Of a DNA stretch of 64,000 bases, positions 25,144-32,970 are shown piece after piece. The notes beneath the pieces are model-generated. The model had not been told where the DNA came from. It saw only the letters and a list, made by a program, of their open reading frames with translations, and did not search any database. A program made the position numbers and the translations under genes. Origin of the DNA: Streptomyces lienomycini (GTDB taxonomy: Bacteria > Actinomycetota > Actinomycetes > Streptomycetales > Streptomycetaceae); the NCBI RefSeq assembly GCF_027947595.1, contig NZ_CP116257.1:4092001-4156000 (forward strand), in the 5' to 3' direction. Numbering within the stretch: position 1 is the first letter of the stretch; every line of letters starts with the position of its first letter.

Positions 25144-26090
25144 GGTCGGTGTCCCTCCCGTGCGACGAGCAGCCGCGCACAGATGTCCCCCGCCAGCAGC
25201 ACCAGGAGCATCACCCCGGCGAGCGCGGTGGCGATGCCCTGCACCATGGGTATGTCCCTCGCCGCGACGGCCAGTTGCAGTTCCCGGCCGATGCCCGGGT
25301 AGTCGAAGACGTTCTCCACCACCACCGCGGATCCCACCAGCGCCCCCGTGGTGAGGGTGAGCGCCTGGACGGCGGGCCCCGCGGCGTTGGGCAGGATGTG
25401 GCGGACGGCCAGCCTCACGCCACGCACTCCGTTGAGTCGTGCGGCCTCGCAGTAAGGGGTGGCCGCGGCGTCGGCGACGGAGGACCTCAGCAGCCTGGTG
25501 GCCACCGCGAGACCGACCGCGCTGAGTGTCAGCACGGGCAGGATCAGCGCGTGCGGTACGTCGAGCGGCGTGCCGCCCAACGGGACGACGGAGACGCGCG
25601 GCAGGATCTCCAGCCACACGGCCAGTACGGCGACGAGCAGCGCGGCGACGACGAACTCCGGTACGGCGGCCAGGGTCTGGGCGGCCGTGGAGACGATCCG
25701 GTCGCCGGCTCCGCCCCGCAGGCCCGTCCACAGGCCCAGCAGCGTGGCGAACGGCACGGTGACCGCGAGGGTGAGTCCGGCCAGGAGCAGGCTGTTCGGC
25801 AGGCGGGTCGACAGAACCTCGGTGACCGGCCGGTCCCCCACGAAGCCACGGCCCAGGTCCCCGCGGACCGCGCCGGCCACCCAGTCCGCGTACCGCTCGG
25901 CGGCAGGGCGGTCGAGGCCGAGTTCGGCCCGGACGCCGGCGCGCTGCGCCTCGGAGGCGTCCACACCCGCGACGGCGCTCACGGCGTCCCCGGGGAGAAC
26001 CGCCGTGGCCGCGAAGATCACGGCCGACAGCAGGACGAGCAGCACGGCCGCCCCCGCGAGGCGGCGGCCGGCGAAGGCGGCCGGGCTCAC
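25140..26090 (-). CDS. ABC importer permease, DppB/OppB-like
   Basis: A 316-residue permease with about six membrane segments. It opens with the family's single helix followed by an LPGDAV...ELGLDRPAAERYADWV exterior segment. The cytoplasmic EAA-like loop is EAARLNGVRGVRLAVRHILPN, and the C-terminal VVENVFDYPGIGRELQLA segment is characteristic of DppB. GTG at 26088-26090 overlaps the binding-protein stop (GTGA). It is the second gene of a tightly coupled four-gene operon. Confidence 0.92.
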   Translation of the reverse strand: MSPAAFAGRRLAGAAVLLVLLSAVIFAATAVLPGDAVSAVAGVDASEAQRAGVRAELGLDRPAAERYADWVAGAVRGDLGRGFVGDRPVTEVLSTRLPNSLLLAGLTLAVTVPFATLLGLWTGLRGGAGDRIVSTAAQTLAAVPEFVVAALLVAVLAVWLEILPRVSVVPLGGTPLDVPHALILPVLTLSAVGLAVATRLLRSSVADAAATPYCEAARLNGVRGVRLAVRHILPNAAGPAVQALTLTTGALVGSAVVVENVFDYPGIGRELQLAVAARDIPMVQGIATALAGVMLLVLLAGDICARLLVAREGHRP

Positions 26091-27673
26091 GCCAGCGACG
26101 CCTGGGAGAAGCCGGGGAACTGCTCGAAGAGGTCGTCGCGGATCCCGGTGACCCCCTTGGCCTGGGCATTCAGGTTCGGTTTGAAGACCGGCAGCACCTG
26201 GTTGCCGTCCTCCCAGCGCGTGCGCTGCGCCTGCGTGCCCAGCTTCTTCGCCTCGGCCCGGTCGCTCTCGGCGCGGGCCTCGGCGACGAGGGTGTCGGTG
26301 GCGGACTCGTTCCAGCCGAACGCCGACGGAGATCCCCCCGCCGTGCTCATCTGGTAGGTCGACAGGGCGGGGATGGGCATCTGGTACGCCCCGGCCAGCG
26401 GTAGCGCCGCGTACGCCGGGAAGTCGGCGTAGAGCTGTCCCGCGGGCAGTTCCCGGAGCGACGCCCGGACGCCGGCCTCCTTCAGGTCCTCGACGAACAG
26501 GGTGGCCGTCTCCACCATGCCCGGCGTCTCGGGGCCGGTCGTCAGCGTCACCTTCATGCCGTCGGCCCCGGCCTCCTTGAGCAGCGCACGTGCCCGCTCC
26601 GGGTCGTGGGCGCGCTGGGGCAGCCCCTCGGCGTAGTCGGGGAAGCCCATGGCGGGGAGGTCGTTGCCGACCTGGGCGTTGCCGTAGAACACGGTCTTCA
26701 CCATGGCCTGCCGGTCGACGGCGAGCTTGAACGCCTCCCGCACCCGGGGGTCGTCGAAGGGCTTGGCGCTCATGTTCATCTGGAAGGACAGGCCGACGAG
26801 ATAGGGGCTCTCGGTGGGGACGAGTTCGACCCTTCCGTTGTCGTCGAGCGTGCGCGCGGTGACGGGTGACAGGTCGTGGGCGAAGTCGATCTCGCCGCTG
26901 GTGAGCGCACCGGCCCGGGCGGTCGAGTCCGCGATCGACCGCAACTCCAGGCCGTCCAGGCGCGGCACGTGTCCGTAGTGGTCGTCGTAGCGCTCGAACG
27001 CCGAGCCCTGACCGGCGGTGAACTCGGTCAGCCGGAAGGGGCCGCAACTGGGCATGCCCTCGCGGAACTCCTGGGTGCCGTCCTTCACGACGAGGAAGTT
27101 GCCCTGGCAGAGGATCATGCGGCCGTCGGCGATGGGCCGCAACGTGGGCAGTACGACCTTGAGGTCGCCTTCGGCCCTGGCGTGCGCGAGGTCGAAGTTG
27201 GCGGCGGCGAGCCGGTACACGGGCAGCTTGCTCCGGGCCGCGAGACCGCTGAGCGAGTGCAGGACGTCGGCGGCGGTCAGCTTGGAGCCGTCGGTGAAAC
27301 GGACGCCGGGCCGTACGTGCAGGGTGTAGGCCGACAGGTCCGCTGAGACCTCGATGCCCTTGAGAACGCCGTAGCGCACGCCGTCGGGACCGCTGGGGTC
27401 CAGGTTGCCCAGGGTGCCGTGCCAGGCGCGGGCACGCACGAGGTCCAGTGCGGAGGGGCCGTTGAAGAAGTCGAGCGACTCGGCGGCGCCGCCTCCGACG
27501 AAGGCGGCGCGGAGTGTGCCGCCCGAGCGGGGCGAGGAGCCGGCCCCGGCCTTCGCGTCGGTGCCGGGCTCGTCGGTGGAGCACGCCGCCAGCAGGCCGG
27601 GGCCCACCGCCAGGGCCCCGGCTGCCGCCGCACCTCGGCGGAGGAAGGCGCGACGGTCGATCTGTCTGGACAT
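26087..27673 (-). CDS. Extracellular solute-binding lipoprotein, SBP family 5 (DppA/OppA/NikA type)
   Basis: A 528-residue substrate-binding protein. The N-terminus carries a twin-arginine motif (DRRAFLRRG), a hydrophobic stretch and a lipobox LAAC ending at about Cys31, so it should be a Tat-exported membrane-anchored lipoprotein. The family layout is clear: GGTLRAAF, then the GVRFTDGSKLTAADVLHSL segment. ATG at 27671-27673 with AAGGAG upstream fixes the start. It presumably captures the ligand for the permeases. Family 5 proteins bind peptides, nickel chelates or metallophores, and the ligand here is unknown. Confidence 0.92.
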   Translation of the reverse strand: MSRQIDRRAFLRRGAAAAGALAVGPGLLAACSTDEPGTDAKAGAGSSPRSGGTLRAAFVGGGAAESLDFFNGPSALDLVRARAWHGTLGNLDPSGPDGVRYGVLKGIEVSADLSAYTLHVRPGVRFTDGSKLTAADVLHSLSGLAARSKLPVYRLAAANFDLAHARAEGDLKVVLPTLRPIADGRMILCQGNFLVVKDGTQEFREGMPSCGPFRLTEFTAGQGSAFERYDDHYGHVPRLDGLELRSIADSTARAGALTSGEIDFAHDLSPVTARTLDDNGRVELVPTESPYLVGLSFQMNMSAKPFDDPRVREAFKLAVDRQAMVKTVFYGNAQVGNDLPAMGFPDYAEGLPQRAHDPERARALLKEAGADGMKVTLTTGPETPGMVETATLFVEDLKEAGVRASLRELPAGQLYADFPAYAALPLAGAYQMPIPALSTYQMSTAGGSPSAFGWNESATDTLVAEARAESDRAEAKKLGTQAQRTRWEDGNQVLPVFKPNLNAQAKGVTGIRDDLFEQFPGFSQASLA

Positions 27674-27856
27674 GCTTCTCCTTGACGTTCTGCTGAGCTG
27701 ATGGCGTTCGCCGCACTGGTCCGGGAGCCGTGGAAGGACTCGGCGGCGGTGGAGGTGCGGGCGGCACGGGAGCGGGCGGCCGGGAATCGAGGCGCGCTCG
27801 GCTGGAGTTCCGCCGCTTTCGGCCTCGTCCGGCCCTCGCGGCGCGGGGCTCACCGA

Positions 27857-28078
27857 TCACCGCAGGGTGAGAGCACCCGACGGGCAGGCCCACACGGCCT
27901 CACGCACGGCATCGGCGTCGGACGCGTGAGGCTCGTCGTCCAGGACGAGCACCAGTCCTTCCTCCTCGTCCTGGTCGAACACCGTCGGCGCGGCGAGAAC
28001 ACACTGCCCCGCCCCCACACACCGGTCCCGCGCCACGCCGACCTTCCCGGCTCCGGACGACTGTCGTGCCACGGTCAT
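27857..28078 (-). CDS. [3Fe-4S] ferredoxin
   Basis: A 73-residue protein with Cys20-x5-Cys26 (CVGAGQC) and a C-terminal ACPSG motif with Cys64. This is the three-cysteine layout of actinobacterial [3Fe-4S] ferredoxins that donate electrons to P450s. The length is typical. It stands alone upstream of the importer operon, separated from it by 183 bases, with no P450 beside it. The P450 at 4040-5293 is the only one in the window. If the importer and NRPS operons are one functional unit, this could be its redox partner, but that is inference. Confidence 0.88.
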   Translation of the reverse strand: MTVARQSSGAGKVGVARDRCVGAGQCVLAAPTVFDQDEEEGLVLVLDDEPHASDADAVREAVWACPSGALTLR

Positions 28079-28508
28079 GAGTGCCCCCTCCCCTGCCGCC
28101 CACGCGGGGCGTCTGTGCGACAGCCCGACAGTAGTCGGTAATGACTTCCATATTCAACAAGGCGGCACGCCCTGCCCTCACCGACACACCCGCCGAGAAC
28201 GGGACGCCGACCTCCGCACGTTCGACCAGGCCGACCTCCTGAACAGCGGTGATGCGCTGACCGCTTGAGCTCGCCAAGGTTTCAGGAGAGCACGACAGTG
28301 ATCAGCGCGGGACGGTGTCGTTCCGGGGTTCCAGGGATGCGCGTGGTGCTCAACCTCGTCTCGCGGAGGGCTACTTGGAGCGCGCCCGCCGAGGGCTGGT
28401 GGGGCCGAGGGGGCCTCGTGGCTGTGCGGAACCAGATGGTTCGTTTCAGGCACGAGGCCCTCGCCGTGCCGGGCCGCTTCAGATCGTCGACCTCAGCGCC
28501 CGGTGCGG
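28079..28508. other. Intergenic stretch without a recognised gene
   Basis: No reading in either strand resembles a known family. The ferredoxin promoter should lie in the AT-richer part near 28130-28170. That part contains ATGGAAGTCATTA on the minus strand, which resembles one half of the operator at 20872-20894, but no second half matches. A strong hairpin near 28411-28460 is listed separately. Confidence 0.5.
28411..28460 (-). terminator. Nested hairpin downstream of the hydrolase gene
   Basis: GGGCCTCGTG at 28411-28420 pairs perfectly with CACGAGGCCC at 28451-28460. Inside it GAACC/GGTTC (28429-28433 and 28438-28442) forms a second small hairpin. It lies about 48 bases after the hydrolase stop on the minus strand, so a transcription terminator is most likely. 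Confidence 0.65.
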
Positions 28509-29390
28509 TTACTGGTGGGTGGCCAGGAACGGCAGGAGGACGTCGGCCATCTCGTCGGGTACTTCCTCTGCGAGGTCGTGGCCGGCGTCGAAGACGTGCC
28601 CGGTGACGTCGTGAGCCATGAGTCGCATCTGGGACTCGTTGCGGTCGCCGATGAACGCGGATCCGCCCAGCGCCAGGACCGGGATGTCCAGCTTCCTCTG
28701 TGCGGTCTGCCGGTTCTGTTCGGCGTCGACGAGCATGGCCCGGTAGACGGAGAGCATCGCGCGGATTCCGCCGGGCATGGAGTAGCAGCGCACGTATTCG
28801 TCGACCGCGTCGGGGGTGGCGGTGTCGGGCCGGCTGCGCTCGTACTTGATCATGTAGGTGATCAGCTCGCGCTCGTGTCCGCTGATCAGCATCTCGGGTA
28901 CGTCGGGCTGGAAGTAGAAGCCCAGATGCCACAGGTGCATGCCGCTGGAGACGTTCTCGGGGGTGAGGGCCGTGTGGTCCTCGAAGCCGAATCCGGGGAA
29001 CAGTGCCTCGGCGAACACGAGAGCGGTGACGTGGTCGCGGTGGCGGGCGGCGAGCTGGTAGCCGATCACCGCTCCCCAGTCCTCACCCGCCACGGCGTAT
29101 GTCTGGTGTCCGAGGTGGTTCATCAGCGCGGCGATGTCGTCGCTCATGGTGGCGGAGTCGTAGCCGTCCGACGGTCGGGCTGAGTCACCGAGACCGCGGA
29201 GGTCCGGCACGACGACGGTGTAGTGGGGCGTCAGCTTCGGGACGAGGTGACGCCAGTGGTAGCTGGTCTTGGGCACACCGTGCAGGAGCACCACCGCGGG
29301 GCCGGACCCGGCTGTGCGGTAGTGCAGACTCGTTCCGTTCACAGCGGCTCGGCCCGTGCGGACGGGCGTTCCTTCATGGTCGAACATCAT
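28509..29390 (-). CDS. Alpha/beta hydrolase, epoxide hydrolase/haloalkane dehalogenase type
   Basis: A 293-residue alpha/beta hydrolase. The oxyanion-hole motif is LLHGVPKTSYHWRH. The nucleophile elbow is GEDWGAVIGY, with Asp as nucleophile as in epoxide hydrolases and dehalogenases, and a late His lies in VFDAGHDLAEEVP. The ATG pair at 29385-29390 follows an AAGAAGG-like ribosome site; a longer reading upstream has no coding character. It is the third gene of a unit TetR regulator, unknown protein, hydrolase, all on the minus strand. The substrate is unknown. Confidence 0.88.
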   Translation of the reverse strand: MMFDHEGTPVRTGRAAVNGTSLHYRTAGSGPAVVLLHGVPKTSYHWRHLVPKLTPHYTVVVPDLRGLGDSARPSDGYDSATMSDDIAALMNHLGHQTYAVAGEDWGAVIGYQLAARHRDHVTALVFAEALFPGFGFEDHTALTPENVSSGMHLWHLGFYFQPDVPEMLISGHERELITYMIKYERSRPDTATPDAVDEYVRCYSMPGGIRAMLSVYRAMLVDAEQNRQTAQRKLDIPVLALGGSAFIGDRNESQMRLMAHDVTGHVFDAGHDLAEEVPDEMADVLLPFLATHQ

Positions 29391-29431
29391 GTTCTTCTTC
29401 AACCTTCTTGTTGTGCGTGGCGATGCGGGCG

Positions 29432-30724
29432 TCAGTGGGCTTGCGCGGAGTCGACGAGGATCGCCAGGCGGCTCGGTCCGGTGCCGTCCGCGGTTGTCGG
29501 GGCAGAGGAACGGGCAGCGGAATGGTCGGCGGGGCGCAGGGTGAGGTTCTCCGGGTAGAGCCGGCCGAGCAGGGCCAGCACGGCGAGGTCGCCCTGACCG
29601 GTGGCGTCCAGGGTGACGACGCCGCTCTCCGTCCACACCAGCCCCGGCGCGCGCAGCGCGGACCAGACGTCGGCGGTGCCGGACGCGTCGCCTGCGGCGG
29701 AATCCTCACACCGGGTGAAGCGGTGGCCGCGCAGGGCTTGGCCGAGGTCGACGTGGGCGGTGGTGCCGTCGTGGGTGACCTCGATGCGGGCGGTGCGGGT
29801 CCCGTCGGCGACCGGCGCGGTGACGGGACGGGCGGAGAGCGGGCCGGACGTGGTGGTGACGGGCGGCAGGTCCTCGACGAGGGTGCGGGGTGCGGCGTAG
29901 TAGTCCCGTACCTCGGCGACATACGTGGCGGCTTCACCGACGGCCGGGTCGGAGCGCCAGGTCAGCAGGTACCGGGGTGCGGTCAGGGGTGGCTGGTCGA
30001 GGACGGCGGGCAGGGCGGTGCCGCCACTCGCCTCGAAGCCGTAGCCGGCCGGGCCGGAGGTGCCGGTGACGACGTTGCGGGCGAAGGCCACGATGCTGGT
30101 GTGCCGGATCTGCCGCACCAGGAGTTCGGTGAGGAACGCGTCGCGGGCCGGTTCGGTGTGCCGCAGTCCGTTCGGGGTGATCAGGAGCGGGACACCCTGC
30201 CAGTTGGTGAAGGGCAGCAGGGCGTCGCGCAGCAGGACCATCTGGTGGAGCCACTCGTTGTAGAGCTGCATCGTGACCGGTCCGCCGCGGCGTCCGAGGA
30301 GCAGATCGGCTGCGGGAGGGGTGAGCAGGTGGCCGTAGCAGTGGCTGCGGACGACCAGCGGGCCGGCGGGCAGCGGTATCGGATCGGTGAGCAGCCTCTC
30401 CAGCGCCTCGGTCGCCCAAGAGGCAAGCTCCTGGCCGATCGTCTCGGCCTGCGCTCCCAGTTCGCGCGCCGCCGGGGCACTGTCCGGGCCGAGGAACAGC
30501 GGGAGGGAGGTCTCCCGGGTGCCGAGGGCGAGTGCCGCGCGGATCTGATCCTCCAGCACCTCGCGGTCTGCGGTGGTGAGGGCGTTGTCGTCGATGATGC
30601 CCTGGAGCAGCGGTTCGGTGGCGGTGAAGAACTCGCGGGCGGTCAGGGTGGTACCGGCCGCGGGGAAGGTGTTCCAGCGGCTTCCGCCGAGAGCGGGCGT
30701 ATCCGGGACGGATGTGCGGGGCAT
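29432..30724 (-). CDS. Unrecognised protein, 430 residues
   Basis: I do not recognise this family. The product is soluble-looking, without signal peptide or membrane helices. The N-terminal half is helical and contains LYNEWLHQMVLLRDALLPF. The C-terminal half has a VEVTHDGTTAHVDLG-like beta-rich stretch ending in LAILVDSAQAH. ATG at 30722-30724 follows a clear GGAGG site. It lies between a TetR gene (65 bases upstream) and the hydrolase (41 bases downstream), probably as one transcript controlled by that TetR. Confidence 0.75.
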   Translation of the reverse strand: MPRTSVPDTPALGGSRWNTFPAAGTTLTAREFFTATEPLLQGIIDDNALTTADREVLEDQIRAALALGTRETSLPLFLGPDSAPAARELGAQAETIGQELASWATEALERLLTDPIPLPAGPLVVRSHCYGHLLTPPAADLLLGRRGGPVTMQLYNEWLHQMVLLRDALLPFTNWQGVPLLITPNGLRHTEPARDAFLTELLVRQIRHTSIVAFARNVVTGTSGPAGYGFEASGGTALPAVLDQPPLTAPRYLLTWRSDPAVGEAATYVAEVRDYYAAPRTLVEDLPPVTTTSGPLSARPVTAPVADGTRTARIEVTHDGTTAHVDLGQALRGHRFTRCEDSAAGDASGTADVWSALRAPGLVWTESGVVTLDATGQGDLAVLALLGRLYPENLTLRPADHSAARSSAPTTADGTGPSRLAILVDSAQAH

Positions 30725-30751
30725 GGGTCCTCCGAAGTCACTGTCCGATTT

Positions 30752-30761
30752 TCTGGATCGT
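30752..30761. promoter_or_regulatory. Candidate TetR site, copy 1 (TCTGGATCGT)
   Basis: The decamer TCTGGATCGT occurs 28 bases before the start of the unrecognised protein and again at 31385-31394, 18 bases before the TetR start. The shared element at both promoters suggests autoregulation by the TetR protein. The dyad symmetry is weak. Confidence 0.35.
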
Positions 30762-30788
30762 CTGTTACAGATTCTGGGCATGAAAAAA

Positions 30789-31367
30789 TCAGTCGAGGGC
30801 GGCCAGCGCGACCTCCACAAGGGGTTCGAGGGCACGGACGTCCGGCGTGATCTTCGCGGATACCAGCAGTCCGTTGAGGAAGGTGACGAGGAACCCGGCG
30901 AGAGTGTACGGGTCGTGCCGCTCCGCGATCTCGCCCCGCTCCGCCGCGACCCGCAGCACTTCGGCGAGCGCGTCCCGGCTGGCGTCCTGCATGTCGTGCA
31001 CGGTGCGCCGGATCGCCGCATCCTCCGGCAGGCGCTCGCAGGCGGCATTGACCGCCAGGCAACCCCGGCCATTGTCCGCCACGGCGATCCGGACCCGCTC
31101 GACCAGCATCGTGCGGATCGCCGACCGGGCGTCCGACCCCTCCTCCAGGCTGCGCAGGGCGGCCGCCGCGAGGGTGGTGCGGTAGTGCTCCAGCGCCGCC
31201 CGGTACAGGCCGTCCTTGTCGCCGAACGCCGCGTACAAGGACCCCTGCCCGATCCCCAGGTGCCCGGTCAGGTCGCGCACCGAGGTGGCCTCGTAGCCGC
31301 GCGTCCAGAACAACTCCATCGCGCGGCTCACCGCCGCTTCCGTGTCGAACTCCCGGGTCCTTGCCAT
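30789..31367 (-). CDS. TetR/AcrR-family regulator
   Basis: A 192-residue repressor. The DNA-binding domain reads FDTEAAVSRAMELFWTRGYEATSVRDLTGHLGIGQGSLYAAFGDKDGLYRAAL, a clear TetR helix-turn-helix. The remaining ~140 residues form the ligand-binding and dimer domain with a conserved-looking GCLAVNAACE segment. That segment resembles regulators of the cysteine-containing AcrR subfamily. It is the first gene of a three-gene minus-strand unit and probably controls it. Confidence 0.92.
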   Translation of the reverse strand: MARTREFDTEAAVSRAMELFWTRGYEATSVRDLTGHLGIGQGSLYAAFGDKDGLYRAALEHYRTTLAAAALRSLEEGSDARSAIRTMLVERVRIAVADNGRGCLAVNAACERLPEDAAIRRTVHDMQDASRDALAEVLRVAAERGEIAERHDPYTLAGFLVTFLNGLLVSAKITPDVRALEPLVEVALAALD

Positions 31368-31384
31368 GACCTCACCGTAACGTA

Positions 31385-31394
31385 TCTGGATCGT
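31385..31394. promoter_or_regulatory. Candidate TetR site, copy 2 (TCTGGATCGT)
   Basis: Second copy of the decamer found at 30752-30761. It sits in ACGTATCTGGATCGT, whose outer ACG/CGT arms are symmetric, directly upstream of the TetR gene. Confidence 0.35.
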
Positions 31395-31444
31395 GCGCTC
31401 AAGAAAAGAGCCTGTGGCCGTCTGTCCATGCGCCGACCTGCGTA

Positions 31445-31626
31445 GAGCTGGATGACAGTCGCGCCCAGACCACCCTGATCGCCCCGAGCGTCACGCGCCG
31501 CCTGATCGCAGAGTTCACCGCCCGTCCCGAACCAGCCCCACGAACACAACCGGTCGGAACATCACCGAGCGGAAGCACAAGGTACTGACCCTCGTCGGAC
31601 GGGGCATGTCCAACACCGACGTAGGC
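31445..31626 (+). pseudogene. Remnant of a NarL/LuxR-type response regulator
   Basis: Two plus-strand readings together resemble the linker and helix-turn-helix start of a NarL regulator. The first is TTLIAPSVTRRLIAEFTARPEP. After a frameshift near 31555 comes NITERKHKVLTLVGRGMSNTD, the degenerate form of the usual LTxREREVLxLVGxGLSN. No receiver domain precedes it and the DNA-recognition helices do not follow, so it is a decayed internal fragment. Confidence 0.6.
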
Positions 31627-31675
31627 CGTGACACCATGCCGAGCCCGGCCGAGATCACGGGATCGGCCGCAGAGG

Positions 31676-32296
31676 CTATCCAGCAGCCTCGGCCTCGACG
31701 ATGACGGTGCCTATGGCCGATTCCGGGCCGGGCCCCTCCGGACGGTCGACCCTCCACCAGCCCAGCACGTCCTCGTACTCCGGCTGGCAGATCGCACGTC
31801 CTTCGACCGTCATCACACGCCCCTGATACGCCTGGGCGTACCGTGCTCGAACCGAGTAGACGCCGGGTTCGTCAGGAACAACAAGGTCACACGACACATT
31901 GACCCACTCAGCCGGACCAGGGTTGTCTTCCGCCAGTGCCTCGACGTGCGTGCCGGCATTGACCACCTTCAAGCCGCCCCCGCTGCGCTGCTTGCCGTTC
32001 CACACCGACGCCTGGGCTCGATCCTGGCCCGCCAGCCCTACGATGACCTGATTGACGGCGTTGCCGCACTCCGAGCAGTCGTGCAGCACATCGAAACTGA
32101 CCGTGTGTGAACCTCCTCCGCGGACACGGACCATGTCGCCCCGGCCATCGATCTTCACGTTGCGGACCTTGAACCGATACCCCGGCCCGCAACACGGTTG
32201 CCACCTCAACGTCGGAACGGGCTCAAAACGCGTCTGCCGGACCCGCTCCCGACGACGGCCATGACCCAGAGACCACCACGAGACGAGGGCGCTCAC
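31676..32296 (-). CDS. Unrecognised protein with clustered cysteines and beta-rich C-terminus
   Basis: A ~206-residue protein of unknown family. It contains a CC pair (PCCGPGYRF), then CSEC (LHDCSECGNAVNQV), then a single Cys (VSCDLVVPDEPGVYSVRARYAQ) and a final one (AICQPEYED). This spacing suggests metal binding or disulphides, and the later half looks like an immunoglobulin-like beta sandwich. GTG at 32294-32296 is chosen because AGAGG precedes it. A reading from 32311 would begin inside a strong hairpin. No signal peptide is obvious. Confidence 0.6.
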   Translation of the reverse strand: MSALVSWWSLGHGRRRERVRQTRFEPVPTLRWQPCCGPGYRFKVRNVKIDGRGDMVRVRGGGSHTVSFDVLHDCSECGNAVNQVIVGLAGQDRAQASVWNGKQRSGGGLKVVNAGTHVEALAEDNPGPAEWVNVSCDLVVPDEPGVYSVRARYAQAYQGRVMTVEGRAICQPEYEDVLGWWRVDRPEGPGPESAIGTVIVEAEAAG

Positions 32297-32301
32297 AGCA
32301 C

Positions 32302-32331
32302 CTCTGCGCATTCGCCGACGAATGCGCAGAG
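32302..32331. terminator. Perfect 13-bp hairpin
   Basis: CTCTGCGCATTCG (32302-32314) pairs perfectly with CGAATGCGCAGAG (32319-32331) around a CCGA loop. It lies immediately upstream of the gene ending at 32296 and downstream of the cupin region. It is either a terminator or a 5' leader structure that would mask the AGAGG ribosome site of the minus-strand gene. Confidence 0.6.
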
Positions 32332-32549
32332 CCGACGAATGAGGCTCAAGAAGGAGGCGGCGGAGTCCGGGGGGGCAGGGGATCGCACCCCCGACACCGG
32401 CAACATAGGGTTCGGAACGTCGAGCGGCCCCCCGTCGACGCTGTCGGCCCGCCGGGGGGCCGTGGCTCCGGCTCGTCGAGCCGGACGAAGCCGTGCATCG
32501 AGCAGACCGCCGAGTGCCCCTGCCCCGAGGACGCTCAGACGCCGTGAGA

Positions 32550-32921
32550 TCAGTCCAAGGGCTCAGCAGCCTTGGTCAGCGGCCCGCCCGCGTCACCTGT
32601 ATTGAGGACCCCTGCCGGTTCCAGCAGCAGAATGGCAGTCTCCTCGTCCGCCACCGGGCAGTGTTCGGCGCCCCGCGGAACCACGAACAGCTCACCCGGT
32701 TCGAGCACGACGTCACCGTCCCTGAGCTGGATGGTGAGCCGACCGCTGATGACGAGGAACAGTTCGTCGGTGTCCTCGTGGGTGTGCCAGACGAATTCGC
32801 CCTTCAATTTGGCGAGCTTGACCTCGTAGTCGTTCAGGTCGGCGATCTTCTTCTGGGTCCAGAGCTCATCGAACTGCGAGAGCTTGTGGGCGAGGTTGAC
32901 GGGTGCCTTGGGTTCGGTCAT
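32550..32921 (-). CDS. Small cupin-domain protein
   Basis: A 123-residue single-domain cupin. Motif 1 is GEFVWHTHEDTDELFLVISGRL, with the metal-binding His-x-His and Glu. Motif 2 is PGELFVVPRGAEHCPVA, with the last His. Such proteins may be metal-dependent enzymes or binding proteins, and the substrate is unknown. ATG at 32919-32921 is used. It is divergent from the AraC-family gene 49 bases away, which probably regulates it. Confidence 0.9.
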   Translation of the reverse strand: MTEPKAPVNLAHKLSQFDELWTQKKIADLNDYEVKLAKLKGEFVWHTHEDTDELFLVISGRLTIQLRDGDVVLEPGELFVVPRGAEHCPVADEETAILLLEPAGVLNTGDAGGPLTKAAEPLD

Positions 32922-32970
32922 GCGATCAGCCTGCGGCCGTTGATCGCCCCTTGTCTTGTACGTTCCTGGC

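Noticed and set aside
28315..28614. Small plus-strand gene overlapping the end of the hydrolase
   Set aside because: The overlapping readings have no recognisable family, and the area is explained by the hydrolase 3' end and its hairpin terminator.
32370..32460. tRNA-like arm GGGGATCGCACCCCC with possible acceptor pairing on the minus strand
   Set aside because: The T-loop lacks the standard TTC, the anticodon stem does not pair, and only about 64 bases lie between the possible acceptor strands, so no D arm fits. At best an old tRNA fragment.
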